59,741 nucleotides of DNA, from the NCBI GenBank assembly GCA_027486555.1, contig JAIXOX010000053.1, positions 1 through 59,741 of the forward strand. The letters are read 5' to 3'. The stretch comes from Comamonadaceae bacterium (GTDB lineage: Bacteria > Pseudomonadota > Gammaproteobacteria > Burkholderiales > Burkholderiaceae_C). Of this stretch, positions 1-8,090 are shown in pieces. How positions within the stretch are numbered: the stretch's first letter is position 1; the number at the start of each line of letters is the position of its first letter. The notes under the pieces were generated by a model. That model did no database searches and was not told where the DNA came from. It saw nothing but the letters and a program-made list of their open reading frames with translations. Both the position numbers and the translations under genes were made by a program.

Positions 1-62
1 TAGCCGAGCTCGCGCACAGCTTGCATGAGGGCCGGAGCCAGATTCAATTCTTCAAAGTTCAT
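1..62 (-). CDS. DEAD-box RNA helicase, RhlE-type, N-terminal fragment
   Basis: Only the first 20 codons lie in the window; the gene runs off the left edge. The visible start reads MNFEELNLAPALMQAVRELG. This matches the beginning of RhlE/DbpA-like DEAD-box helicases, where an F-x-x-L-x-L stretch opens the ATP-sensing Q-motif region. The family unwinds short RNA duplexes in ribosome assembly and mRNA decay. The start is the ATG complementary to 60-62, divergent from the Bug-receptor gene. With so few residues the exact paralogue cannot be decided. Confidence 0.6.
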   Translation of the reverse strand, partial: MNFEELNLAPALMQAVRELG

Positions 63-435
63 TTTTACAGAGCGCCATGTCCGGCGCGGGTATCGGCTCA
101 TTCAACTGCTGTTGGCAGTGTCCAGTGGTGGCCGATAAGTCTTAAGGTGGGCATGGAAACCGCAGGCGCTTGTATTAAGCGTTGCCTGGGTCAGGCCCCA
201 GCAGGAGTGCTGATGTTGCAGCAACTGGAGGCCACAACGAGCGCGATTGTCGCACAAGTCCTGGTTTGGGGAGTTTGGGCAGGCATTGATTTACCGAATC
301 AAGTGCGATTGTGCTGCCAATGCCCGAACATCTTTGTTGACCGAAGCCCGCATGGGTTCAAACCCCAATTCAAAGCGGGCAGATCTCCCCATAGACTGAA
401 TGCTTGTTGATCAATGACTCACTTTGGGAAACGCC
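63..435. other. Intergenic region between divergent helicase and Bug genes
   Basis: This stretch of about 370 bases holds no ORF that resembles a protein. It must contain the promoters of two divergent genes, but I see no clear -35/-10 pair. One visible structure is an inverted repeat, GCCCGC at 346-351 and GCGGGC at 375-380, enclosing a short GGGTTCAAACCC segment. Confidence 0.4.
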
Positions 436-1434
436 ATGTCGATTGAATTGAAAATAAAACGCAGACATTTGTGGACGGCCTCGGTGGCCATGGCCGCCTG
501 CATGCTGTCGTCTGGGGTGGCTTGGGGCCAGGCAGCCAAATGGCCGTCCAAGCCCATCAAGATCGTGGTGGCTTTTCCACCGGGTGGCTTGACCGACGCC
601 TACGCCCGCAATTACGGCGAATACCTGTCCAGCAAGCTGGGGGTGCCGGTGGTCATCGAAAACAAACCCGGTGCAGGGGCCATCATTGGCATCGACGCTG
701 TGGCCAAGTCGCCTGCTGACGGTTACACCTTCGGCATGAGCACCTCGGGCACCTATTGGCAAAACCGCGTTTTGTACGCCAAGCTGCCCTACAACCTGGA
801 CAAAGACCTGACACCTGTCACCGTGTTCCCGTCCGGCCCGCTGGTGGTGGGTATCCCCGACAAGATTCCAGCGAAGAACATGGCCGAGTTCGTGACTTGG
901 GCCAAAAAGAACCCCACCTCCATGGGCACCTATGCGCCGGGCTCTTACCCGCACATGCTGGCCGACCAGACCAACCGCCAGCAGGGCACTCAAATTCAGT
1001 CGGTGCACTACCGTGGCGAAGCGCCCATGTGGCTGGACGTGGCTTCGGGTCAGTTGCAAATTGCTGTGGGCAGTTTCCAGGCCTTCAACACCGTGTCCAC
1101 CCGTGGCGTGCGCCCGATTGGCGTGACGGGCAGCTACCGCTCGCCCAAACTGCCCGATGTGCCCACCCTGACCGAGCAAGGCAACACTGAAAAACTGGTC
1201 ACCCTTGAGGGCGGCCTGCCCCTGGTGGCCCCCGCTGGCACGCCCGAGGCGGTGCTCAAACGCATGGCCGACGAAGCCGTGGCGTGGTCCAACACCGACA
1301 AGGCCGCCAAACTGCGCGAAACCTTTGCCATTCCAAACAAGCCCAAAAACCTGGCCGACACACGCAAGGACTGGGAAGGCGAAGTGCCGGTGTGGATCAA
1401 GTTGGCGGTGGATTTGGGGATCAAATTGGACTGA
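436..1434 (+). CDS. Bug/TctC-family tripartite tricarboxylate transporter substrate-binding protein
   Basis: Periplasmic solute receptor of the Bordetella uptake gene (Bug) family, 332 residues, close to the usual 320-330. The N-terminus has a basic stretch (KIKRR) and a hydrophobic segment ending near VAWGQA, a signal peptide. The mature part begins with the family hallmark WPSKPIKIVVAFPPGG and continues with VVIENKPGAGA and a late PDVPTLTEQG stretch. Bug proteins bind small carboxylates, amides or aromatic acids; the ligand cannot be read from sequence. No TctA/TctB membrane genes are adjacent, which is common for the many orphan Bug genes of Comamonadaceae. The ATG at 436 was preferred to an in-frame TTG at 424. 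Confidence 0.92.
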   Translation: MSIELKIKRRHLWTASVAMAACMLSSGVAWGQAAKWPSKPIKIVVAFPPGGLTDAYARNYGEYLSSKLGVPVVIENKPGAGAIIGIDAVAKSPADGYTFGMSTSGTYWQNRVLYAKLPYNLDKDLTPVTVFPSGPLVVGIPDKIPAKNMAEFVTWAKKNPTSMGTYAPGSYPHMLADQTNRQQGTQIQSVHYRGEAPMWLDVASGQLQIAVGSFQAFNTVSTRGVRPIGVTGSYRSPKLPDVPTLTEQGNTEKLVTLEGGLPLVAPAGTPEAVLKRMADEAVAWSNTDKAAKLRETFAIPNKPKNLADTRKDWEGEVPVWIKLAVDLGIKLD

Positions 1435-1628
1435 GGGGGCGCAGCAAGCGCCAAAAGTTCAGGGCTTTGAGCACTGCGCCTGGTCCGGCCGACAACGCCA
1501 ACTTGCCCTCACCAGCGGTGATTGCCCAAGAAATCGTGAAAGACTTTCAGGTTGCGCTGGCGCAATTCATGCGGATTGCGGGTCATTTGGCGGTCCTAGT
1601 GCCCGAAGTCGCGGTTTAATCTCGCCCT

Positions 1629-2801
1629 ATGAACACAAGCGACCAGATGAGTTTTTTCGGTTTTGAGCCGGGCGGGGTGGACAAACCCAAAAAGGCGGGG
1701 CGTCCTCGGCTGGCTCAGGCCCCGAGTCGGCCCCGTGCGGCTGCCGTGACAGGGCCTGTGGCCGACGAGCCTGCTTTGCTGGATCTGCCACAAGCGGGTG
1801 CGGACACTGTGCCCGGCATTGCCAAACTGGCCCTGCCCCCAGTTTTACCGCAAGGGGGGCTGGCGACGTTGCAAGCCCCGATCCAGAGCCCCAGCGCCTT
1901 GAGCGATTACGAAGCCATGGCCCTGGCCCTGTCGCAGCACGCCGACTTTCGGGTGCTGCGCCGTCTGGTGCCGTGCACCGATTTCGGCGGTTTGCATGGC
2001 CAGGCCACGCAGCGGGTGATCGTGCTCGATACCGAGACCACAGGGCTGGACAGCAAAAGCGAAAAAATCATCGAACTGGCCATGTTGTCGGTGCAGATGG
2101 ATGTGGCCACGGGAGGGCCGGTCGGGCCCGTCATGGTTTACGAATCGTTTGAAGACCCGGGCAAACCGATTCCGTCTGCCATTCAAGAGATCACGGGCAT
2201 TGACGACACCATGGTGCAGGGGCAGCGCATCGACGACGCGGCTGTGACCGCGATGGTCGAGCAAGCTGACCTGATCGTGGCGCACAACGCCGGTTTTGAC
2301 CGGCCTTTTGTCGAGGCGCGCTTCCCGGTGTTTGCCCGCAAGTCCTGGGCGTGCTCTTTTTTGGGCATTGACTGGAAAAAAGAGGGCAGTGGCTCGGCCA
2401 AGCTGGAGTTTTTGGCGTCTGAGCGCGGCTGGTTTTACGACGCGCACCGGGCGCAGGTGGATTGCCACGCCCTGCTTCAGGTGCTGGCCTCGCCCTTGGG
2501 AGATGGTTTGAGCGGTTTGTCCCGCCTTTTGGCGGGCGCTGGGCAGACGCGTTACAAGTTGCAGGCCACAGGTGCTCCGTTCGAGGCCAAAGACAAACTC
2601 AAGGCACGCGGTTACCGTTGGGATGGGGAAGGCCGGGTGTGGTGGTGCAGTTTGGGCTCTGACGAACTGCTGGACGCTGAATGCGCTTGGTTGCGTGACG
2701 AGGTTTATGGTCGCCGCAGCGCCCGGGTGATGCTGGAGGTTTTGGACAGCTTGGTGCAGTTTTCAAGCCGTCTGGGCTTGCAGACCGAGCGGCAGCTTTA
2801 G
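1629..2801 (+). CDS. DEDDh-family 3'-5' exonuclease (PolC/DnaQ-like) with extra C-terminal domain
   Basis: A 390-residue protein with an RNase T/DnaQ-type exonuclease core at about 130-300. Exo I is VLDTETTGLD with the catalytic Asp and Glu, Exo II contains VAHNAGFDRPF, and Exo III is the late H-x4-D in AHRAQVDCHA. Such enzymes remove nucleotides from 3' ends of DNA or RNA in proofreading, repair or turnover. The first 60 residues are low-complexity and carry an AT-hook-like KKAGRPR (about 21-27), suggesting DNA contact. The C-terminal 100 residues contain RGYRWDGEGRVWW, a tail I recognise only as recurring in similar proteins. It is not the replicative epsilon subunit by length or layout. 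Substrate unknown. Confidence 0.85.
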   Translation: MNTSDQMSFFGFEPGGVDKPKKAGRPRLAQAPSRPRAAAVTGPVADEPALLDLPQAGADTVPGIAKLALPPVLPQGGLATLQAPIQSPSALSDYEAMALALSQHADFRVLRRLVPCTDFGGLHGQATQRVIVLDTETTGLDSKSEKIIELAMLSVQMDVATGGPVGPVMVYESFEDPGKPIPSAIQEITGIDDTMVQGQRIDDAAVTAMVEQADLIVAHNAGFDRPFVEARFPVFARKSWACSFLGIDWKKEGSGSAKLEFLASERGWFYDAHRAQVDCHALLQVLASPLGDGLSGLSRLLAGAGQTRYKLQATGAPFEAKDKLKARGYRWDGEGRVWWCSLGSDELLDAECAWLRDEVYGRRSARVMLEVLDSLVQFSSRLGLQTERQL

Positions 2802-2840
2802 GAGCCCCAACCTTGCGGCGAATGCTTGTGGTCTGCGAAT

Positions 2841-2870
2841 GGTCTATCGCGACGGGGGCGTCGCTCCTAC
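2841..2870. repeat. REP-like palindromic element
   Basis: On the minus strand this reads GTAGGAGCGACG-CCCC-CGTCGC followed by GATAGACC. It has a 6-bp perfect stem (GCGACG 2849-2854, CGTCGC 2859-2864) around a four-base loop. The GTAGGAGCG lead-in is typical of REP elements scattered between genes in beta- and gammaproteobacteria. It sits directly between the exonuclease gene and the 16-bp repeat block. Confidence 0.55.
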
Positions 2871-3137
2871 AGGGGGAGTCACCTACAAGGGCTAACCACC
2901 CACAGGGATAGCCACCTGCAGGGATAGCCACCTGCAGGGATAGCCACCCACAGGGGCAGCCACCCACAGGGATGGCCACCTGCAGGGATAGCCACCCACA
3001 GGGGCAGCCACCCACATGAATAGCCACCTGCAGGGGCAGCCACCCACAGGAATAGCCACCTGCAGGGGCAGCCACCCACAAGGGCAGCCACCCAGAGAGG
3101 CAGCCTACCTCAGGGAGAGCCTCCCACAGGGACCGCC
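2870..3137. repeat. 16-bp tandem repeat block, about 16 copies
   Basis: The block is built from head-to-tail 16-mers. Two main versions alternate: CAGGGATAGCCACCTG and CAGGGGCAGCCACCCA. One unit is 17 bases (2886-2902) and the last few copies are degenerate. Because 16 is not a multiple of three, every frame is left open on the minus strand and a spurious Gly/Trp-rich ORF results. There are no spacers, so this is not CRISPR. It fills the gap between the exonuclease gene and ettA. Confidence 0.92.
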
Positions 3138-3210
3138 TCATCTATTTGATACTGCATGACTGCAAGCAGGGATAATGCACAGTTATTGGTGTTTTTTTAG
3201 GCGGGTATAA

Positions 3211-4872
3211 ATGGCTCAATACGTATTTTCGATGAACCGGGTTGGCAAGATCGTGCCCCCGAAGCGTCACATTCTCAAAGACATTTCACTGTCTTTCTTC
3301 CCCGGTGCCAAGATTGGCGTGCTGGGCACCAACGGCTCGGGCAAGTCCACTTTGCTCAAGATCATGGCGGGCATCGACAAAGAAATCGAGGGCGAAGCCA
3401 TACCGATGGCGGGCCTGAAGATCGGGTATCTGCCGCAGGAACCCATCATGGACGCCGAGCAAACCGTGCGTGAAGCCGTGGAAAGCGGCATGGGCGAAGT
3501 CAAGGCCGCGCAAGCCCGCTTGGAAGAGGTGTACGCCGCCTATGCCGAAGAAGACGCTGACTTTGACGCGCTGGCCGCCGAGCAGGCTCAACTCGAAGCC
3601 ATCATCTCCACCGCGGGCGATGCCTCCGAGCACCAACTCGAAATCGCCGCCGACGCGCTGCGCCTGCCGCCTTGGGACGCGATCATCGGCAAACTTTCCG
3701 GTGGTGAAAAACGCCGTGTGGCCTTGTGCCGCTTGTTGCTCTCGCGCCCCGACATGTTGCTGCTCGACGAACCCACCAACCACTTGGACGCCGAATCGGT
3801 GGACTGGTTGGAGCTGTTCTTGCAACGCTTTTCGGGCACCGTGGTCGCCATCACCCACGACCGTTACTTCCTGGACAACGCCGCCGAATGGATTTTGGAA
3901 CTCGACCGGGGCTCCGGCATTCCTTACAAAGGCAACTACTCCAACTGGTTGGAGCAAAAAGACGCCCGTTTGGCCACGGAGCAGCGCACCGAAGATGCCC
4001 GCTCCAAGGCCATGAAAAAAGAATTGGAATGGGCGCGTGCCAACCCTAAAGGCCGCCAAGCCAAGAGCAAGGCCCGTTTGGCCCGCTTTGAAGAGCTGTC
4101 GGACTTTGACTACCAAAAGCGCAACGAGACCCAGGAGATCTTCATCCCTGTGGCCGAGCGTTTGGGCAATGAAGTGTTCGAATTCAAAAACGTCAGCAAG
4201 TCGTTTGGCGACCGTTTGCTGATCGACAACCTGAGCTTTCAGGTGCCTGCGGGTGCCATCGTGGGCATCATCGGCCCCAACGGTGCCGGTAAATCGACCC
4301 TGTTCAAGTTGATCGCGGGCAAAGAGCAGCCCGACAGCGGCGAAGTCAAGATCGGCCAGACCGTGCGCATGGCCTTTGTGGACCAGAACCGTGACGACCT
4401 GGACAACAACAAGACCGTCTGGGAAGACGTGTCGGGCGGTCTGGACATCATCAACGTGGGTAAGTTCCAGATGGCCAGCCGTGCGTATTGCGGCCGCTTC
4501 AACTTCAACGGCGGCGACCAGCAAAAGAAGGTCGGCATGTTGTCGGGCGGTGAGCGCGGCCGTTTGCACCTGGCCAAGACCCTGATCGAAGGCGGCAACG
4601 TGTTGCTGCTGGACGAGCCCTCCAACGACTTGGACGTGGAAACTTTGCGTGCCTTGGAAGACGCACTGCTGGAATTCGCAGGCTCCATCATGGTCATCAG
4701 CCACGACCGCTGGTTCCTGGACCGCATCGCCACCCACATTTTGGCCGCTGAAGGCGACAGCCAGTGGGTGTTCTTTGACGGTAACTACCAGGAATACGAA
4801 GCCGACAAGAAACGCCGTTTGGGCGAAGAAGGTGCCAAGCCCAAGCGCGTGCGCTTCAAGGCTTTGAAGTAA
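3211..4872 (+). CDS. ettA: Energy-dependent translational throttle protein EttA (ABC-F ATPase)
   Basis: 553 residues, the usual length for EttA. It is a soluble ABC-F protein with two nucleotide-binding domains and no membrane part; it binds the ribosomal E site and gates elongation according to ATP/ADP. Domain 1 has Walker A GTNGSGKST (about 39-47), signature LSGGEKRR and Walker B LLLDEPTNHLD. The linker has the charged, helical WARANPKGRQAKSKARLARF segment. Domain 2 has GPNGAGKST, LSGGERGR and LLLDEPSNDLD. The LDEPSNDLDVET form of the second Walker B is typical of EttA rather than Uup or YheS. It begins just after the 16-bp repeats and ends at a strong hairpin terminator. Confidence 0.97.
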   Translation: MAQYVFSMNRVGKIVPPKRHILKDISLSFFPGAKIGVLGTNGSGKSTLLKIMAGIDKEIEGEAIPMAGLKIGYLPQEPIMDAEQTVREAVESGMGEVKAAQARLEEVYAAYAEEDADFDALAAEQAQLEAIISTAGDASEHQLEIAADALRLPPWDAIIGKLSGGEKRRVALCRLLLSRPDMLLLDEPTNHLDAESVDWLELFLQRFSGTVVAITHDRYFLDNAAEWILELDRGSGIPYKGNYSNWLEQKDARLATEQRTEDARSKAMKKELEWARANPKGRQAKSKARLARFEELSDFDYQKRNETQEIFIPVAERLGNEVFEFKNVSKSFGDRLLIDNLSFQVPAGAIVGIIGPNGAGKSTLFKLIAGKEQPDSGEVKIGQTVRMAFVDQNRDDLDNNKTVWEDVSGGLDIINVGKFQMASRAYCGRFNFNGGDQQKKVGMLSGGERGRLHLAKTLIEGGNVLLLDEPSNDLDVETLRALEDALLEFAGSIMVISHDRWFLDRIATHILAAEGDSQWVFFDGNYQEYEADKKRRLGEEGAKPKRVRFKALK

Positions 4873-4892
4873 TTCAGCGCTGTACAAAAACC

Positions 4893-4920
4893 AACGGGCC
4901 CTTCGGGGCCCGTTGTTGTT
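4893..4920 (+). terminator. Rho-independent terminator of ettA
   Basis: A perfect 9-bp stem AACGGGCCC (4893-4901) / GGGCCCGTT (4906-4914) closes a TTCG tetraloop and is followed by GTTGTT. It lies 20 bases after the ettA stop codon. Confidence 0.85.
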
Positions 4921-4941
4921 GGGGGTGTAGATACGCACCCC

Positions 4942-5016
4942 GTAGGTCGGAGCTTCAGCTCCGACGCCCGTCCGATTTGGCGCAGGCCCATGTCGGGGCT
5001 GAAGCCACCGACCTAC
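4942..5016. repeat. Paired REP-like elements in inverted orientation
   Basis: The left copy (4942-4965) starts GTAGGTCGGAGCTTCAGC and holds a perfect 9-bp hairpin, GTCGGAGCT-TC-AGCTCCGAC. The right copy (4992-5016) starts GTCGGGGCTGAAGCCACC and is its near reverse complement. Related single copies occur at 6212-6232 and 22979-23004. The right copy supplies the TAG stop of the minus-strand gene ending at 5013. Confidence 0.75.
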
Positions 5017-5309
5017 ACGTCTTGTGGGGTCTGCTGCTTGGGGAGTGCGGCCCTTGCCTTGTCGGACCAAAGTTGCAGGTTGTCGAACAGGCCTTGTTGG
5101 CTGAAGGAACAACTTTCGCCGCTGAACAGGGCGCTGGCTTCCATGCGGTCAAGCAAGTTGCTCAGCACCACACCGAACTTCTCGGGCAAGGGCAGGCTGG
5201 CTGCGCCGCTGCGCCAAAGCCGAATCATCTCTTGTTGCGACAAATCGCCCCGCGTGCAGGCGGCAAGCGCGGTGGTCATGCGGGTCAGGGTGTCAAGGTC
5301 GGTGCTCAT
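5013..5309 (-). CDS. Conserved hypothetical protein, 98 residues
   Basis: A small soluble protein without signal peptide or membrane segment. It begins MSTDLDTLTRMTTALAACTR and includes QQEMIRLWRSGAASLPLPEKFG and a central LSNLLDRMEAS, suggesting an all-helical fold. I do not recognise a family. The AGGAG ribosome site lies 10 bases before this ATG and 4 bases before an alternative ATG at 5315. A longer ORF upstream is rejected as Cys/Pro-rich non-coding sequence. The stop codon lies inside a REP-like element. The gene is divergent from the pseudouridine synthase at 5394. Confidence 0.6.
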   Translation of the reverse strand: MSTDLDTLTRMTTALAACTRGDLSQQEMIRLWRSGAASLPLPEKFGVVLSNLLDRMEASALFSGESCSFSQQGLFDNLQLWSDKARAALPKQQTPQDV

Positions 5310-5393
5310 GGGCATGGGTCTCCTGCAAGGCGCGGTGCATGGGCGGTGGGCGCATGCAAGGGCGGGCTGGTTTCGAGGCGACAATCATGCCCC

Positions 5394-6137
5394 ATGAAAG
5401 CCAAATCTCTCAAACCCATGCGCCTGGAAGACATTTTGTTCAGCCAGGGTTTTGGCACCCGCCGTGTGTGTGCCGGTCTCGTGCAGCAAGGTTATGTGCA
5501 AGTCAACGGTGAACTGGCCACCGATTCGGGCGAGGTTTTTGACCTGCAGGGTCTGCGCGTCACGGTACAAGGCACCGACTGGCCTTTCCAAGAGCACGCC
5601 TATGTCCTTTTGAACAAACCGGCGGGCACTGAATGTTCGCAAAAACCCTCGACCTGGCCAAGCATCTACACCTTGCTGCCAGCCCCCTTGCGCCAGCGTC
5701 CCCAAAAGGCCGCTGTGCAGGGCGTGCAGGCGGTGGGCCGACTGGATCAGGACACGACCGGATTGTTGTTGTTGACCGATGACGGCCAATTCATTCACAA
5801 GATGAGTTCGCCCAAGCACCATGTGCCCAAGGTGTACGAGGTGAGCACCAAACACCCGATCACCGCCGAGATGGTGGACAAGTTGCTGATGGGTGTGGTG
5901 TTGGACGATGACCCCAAGCCGGTCAAAGCCGCTGCCTGCGAGGCGGTGGGGGAGTTGCACCTGAGGCTGACCCTGACCGAGGGCAAATACCACCAAGTCA
6001 AACGCATGCTGGCCGCCGTGGGCAACCGTGTTGAGGGTTTGCACCGTTCGCAAATCGGCGGCTTGGTGCTGGCTGATTTGGCACCCGGCCAATGGCGCTG
6101 GTTAACGAACGAAGACCTGGCCTTGCTCAAACCCTGA
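5394..6137 (+). CDS. RsuA/RluB/E/F-family pseudouridine synthase, 16S rRNA type
   Basis: 247 residues. An S4-like RNA-binding segment spans about 9-60 (RLEDILFSQGFGTRRVC, GYVQVNGE). The catalytic domain has FxLNKPAG-type entry sequence LLNKPAGTECS, the catalytic Asp in [17 protein letters not shown] (Asp118) and the late motif KYHQVKRMLAAVGNRV. The family isomerises specific uridines in rRNA to pseudouridine. The S4 domain, length and ending RSQIGGLVLADLAPGQWRWL fit RsuA (16S position 516 in E. coli) best, but RluB/RluF-like specificity cannot be excluded. The ATG at 5394 was chosen; a much longer open frame upstream crosses a divergent gene and REP elements. Confidence 0.88.
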   Translation: MKAKSLKPMRLEDILFSQGFGTRRVCAGLVQQGYVQVNGELATDSGEVFDLQGLRVTVQGTDWPFQEHAYVLLNKPAGTECSQKPSTWPSIYTLLPAPLRQRPQKAAVQGVQAVGRLDQDTTGLLLLTDDGQFIHKMSSPKHHVPKVYEVSTKHPITAEMVDKLLMGVVLDDDPKPVKAAACEAVGELHLRLTLTEGKYHQVKRMLAAVGNRVEGLHRSQIGGLVLADLAPGQWRWLTNEDLALLKP

Positions 6138-6211
6138 TCAGGCTGTTCTGGCTTGACAAGGTCTGCAATTCGGCGCACCGACGAAGCCAAAGCGCGCGGG
6201 CCAAATACCTT

Positions 6212-6232
6212 GGGGCTGAAGCCGCCGACCTA
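6212..6232. repeat. Single REP-like half element
   Basis: GGGGCTGAAGCCGCCGACCT matches the right arm of the pair at 4992-5016 almost base for base. Here too the last bases provide the TAG stop codon of a minus-strand gene (6230-6232). Confidence 0.6.
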
Positions 6233-7045
6233 AAGATGGCTCACAAGCGCTTGCACGGCTTGCGCTACGGCTTCGGGCTTGTCGCGGTGGGGTGAGTGGC
6301 CGCAATCGGGCAGTTTGAGACGCTGCGCATGCGGCACGGCAAGGGCAATGTCGTCAATTTGAGCCATGGTGCCATAGGGGTCGTTATCTCCTTGAATGGC
6401 CAGCAAAGGCGCGGTGATGCCCTGCAGTTCGGGGCGGATGTCAAACGCGCGGAAAGCATCGCTCAGCCAGACGTCGTTCCACTGCCAGAAAGCGCAGTCC
6501 ACATCGGCATGAAAGGGGGACAGTCGCTGGCGCAAGGGGCCGTTTTCGTAAGCATCACGGGCGGCCGTGATGGCTTGCACAGAGATTTGTTCAACCATCA
6601 CATGTGGGGCCATGACGATGCAAGCTGCCACCGGGTGGCGGCTGGCGTGGATCAGTGCAATGGTGCCGCCGTCTGAATGGCCCAGCAGCACTGGCTGCTC
6701 GATGTTCATGGCTTTCAGCAAAGCTGGCAGCACATCGAGGGCTTCGCGGTGCATGTAATCAGGGCTTAAACGGCCATGCCTGTGCCCTCCGGTTTGTCCT
6801 GCAGGACCGCGCACATCGGTCACCGCATCGGACTGACCGTAACCTTGACGCGAATAAACCAGACCCTTGCAGCCCAGTTGTTCGCACAAATGTGCAGGCC
6901 AGTCGCGCCACATGGCAACACTGCCCAAGCCCTCGTGCAGGAAAACCAGGGTGGGACCAGGACTTTGGCTTGGCTGGGCGTGAAAAACCTTAAATTCAAG
7001 GTTCACGCCTTGAATGCTTATTTTTGAGAGGGGTTTGATTTGCAT
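6230..7045 (-). CDS. Alpha/beta-fold hydrolase
   Basis: 271 residues with the full catalytic apparatus of the alpha/beta hydrolase fold. The oxyanion region is FLHEGLGSVAMWRDWP, the nucleophile elbow is GHSDGG (Ser124), the acid is Asp222 in IQGDNDPYGT and the base is His250 in DCGHSPHRDKP. FLHEGLGS in place of HG(G) is a recognised variant seen in small esterases and C-C hydrolases. No signal peptide, so cytoplasmic. The start at 7045 is supported by AGGAA 5 bases upstream; an upstream extension lacks support. Substrate unknown. It is divergent from the beta-propeller gene, with only about 30 bases between starts. Confidence 0.88.
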   Translation of the reverse strand: MQIKPLSKISIQGVNLEFKVFHAQPSQSPGPTLVFLHEGLGSVAMWRDWPAHLCEQLGCKGLVYSRQGYGQSDAVTDVRGPAGQTGGHRHGRLSPDYMHREALDVLPALLKAMNIEQPVLLGHSDGGTIALIHASRHPVAACIVMAPHVMVEQISVQAITAARDAYENGPLRQRLSPFHADVDCAFWQWNDVWLSDAFRAFDIRPELQGITAPLLAIQGDNDPYGTMAQIDDIALAVPHAQRLKLPDCGHSPHRDKPEAVAQAVQALVSHL

Positions 7046-7076
7046 CCAAGTTCCTGGTGAGGTGCCGATTACACTT

Positions 7077-8090
7077 ATGAATGATTTTGAAAGCGAATTT
7101 GTGATTTCTTTTCTCTCTGTCATTCGATTTTTAGCTTTGACTTTTTTGGGGTTTCAGCTTCTCAGTGTTTCGGCTCAAACCCCAGCACCTATTTTTGTGC
7201 TGAACTCACTCGACGGCAACGTCAGCGTGATCGATCCGGTCACCTGGAAAGAAACCAAACGCATTCCAACGGGCAAAGAGCCCCATCACCTTTATCTGAC
7301 GCCCGATGAAAAATCGGTCATTGTGGCCAATGCCATGAGCGATTCGCTGACCTTCATTGACCCCAGAACGGCCCAGGTTCAACGCACGGTCACGGGTATT
7401 TTGGATCCCTACCATCTGCGTTTTTCACCCGATATGAAATGGTTTGTCACGGCCGCCAACCGATTGAACCATGTGGACATTTACCGTTGGGACGGCCACA
7501 ACGCGCATTTGTCCAAGCGCATTCCCACCGCCAAAACCCCCAGCCATTTGTGGATTGACAGCGGCAGCAAAACCGTCTGGGCCAGCATGCAGGACAGCGA
7601 CGAGATCGTTGCCATTGACTTGGGCACACAAACCTTGAAAAACCGCACCCGGGTGGGCTCGGTGCCAGCCGATGTGTTTGGGACGCCAGACGACAAGTTT
7701 TTGCTTGTCGGTTTGACAGGCAGTGACGGCGTTGAGGTATATGACATTTCCGGTGCCCAGCCCAAATGGGTGAAAAAAATAGTGACTGGCAAGGGGGCAC
7801 ATGCTTTTCGGGCCAAAGGCGACCTGCGTCATGTGTTTGTGAGCAACCGCGTGGCCAACACCATCAGCCTGATTGATTATGTGAACATGACCGTGGTGGC
7901 TCAGTTGCCTGCCCCTTCGGGACCCGATTGCATGGACATCACGGCCGATGGCAAATACATTTTGGTGGCCTCCCGCTGGGCTAAAAAGTTGACGGTGATT
8001 GACATTGCTGAACGCAAAGTGGCGCGTCAGATTCCCGTCGGTAAATCGCCACACGGGGTGTGGACGCTTGACCATGCACCGCGCAACTGA
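7077..8090 (+). CDS. Exported YVTN/YncE-like beta-propeller protein
   Basis: 338 residues. A hydrophobic N-terminus (FLALTFLGFQLLSVSAQ) is a probable signal peptide, so the protein is likely periplasmic. The rest is a series of about 40-residue blades of the type IFVLNSLDGNVSVIDPVTWK, VIVANAMSDSLTFIDPRT, VFVSNRVANTISLIDY and ILVASRWAKKLTVIDI, as in YVTN-repeat and cytochrome-d1-like propellers. No heme or metal motif is visible. Such proteins are usually binding or scaffold proteins of unknown ligand. The start is uncertain (ATG 7077; GTG 7101 is possible). Its end overlaps the next gene by 17 bases, implying translational coupling. Confidence 0.8.
   Translation: MNDFESEFVISFLSVIRFLALTFLGFQLLSVSAQTPAPIFVLNSLDGNVSVIDPVTWKETKRIPTGKEPHHLYLTPDEKSVIVANAMSDSLTFIDPRTAQVQRTVTGILDPYHLRFSPDMKWFVTAANRLNHVDIYRWDGHNAHLSKRIPTAKTPSHLWIDSGSKTVWASMQDSDEIVAIDLGTQTLKNRTRVGSVPADVFGTPDDKFLLVGLTGSDGVEVYDISGAQPKWVKKIVTGKGAHAFRAKGDLRHVFVSNRVANTISLIDYVNMTVVAQLPAPSGPDCMDITADGKYILVASRWAKKLTVIDIAERKVARQIPVGKSPHGVWTLDHAPRN

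Noticed and set aside
346..380. Possible tRNA-like fold with GGTTCAAACC loop
   Set aside because: No anticodon arm, D arm or acceptor pairing of correct length could be built around it.
2870..3137. CRISPR-like appearance of the repeat block
   Set aside because: Units are directly abutting with no spacers, and no cas genes are present.
2599..3141. Minus-strand ORF of 180 codons rich in Gly, Trp, Leu and Cys
   Set aside because: It is a translation of the 16-bp repeats, open in all frames because the period is not a multiple of three, and it also runs antisense to the exonuclease gene end.
3286..5112. Minus-strand ORF of 608 codons opposite ettA
   Set aside because: Shadow ORF of ettA; His/Val/Gln-rich composition with no family features, and it crosses a terminator and REP elements.
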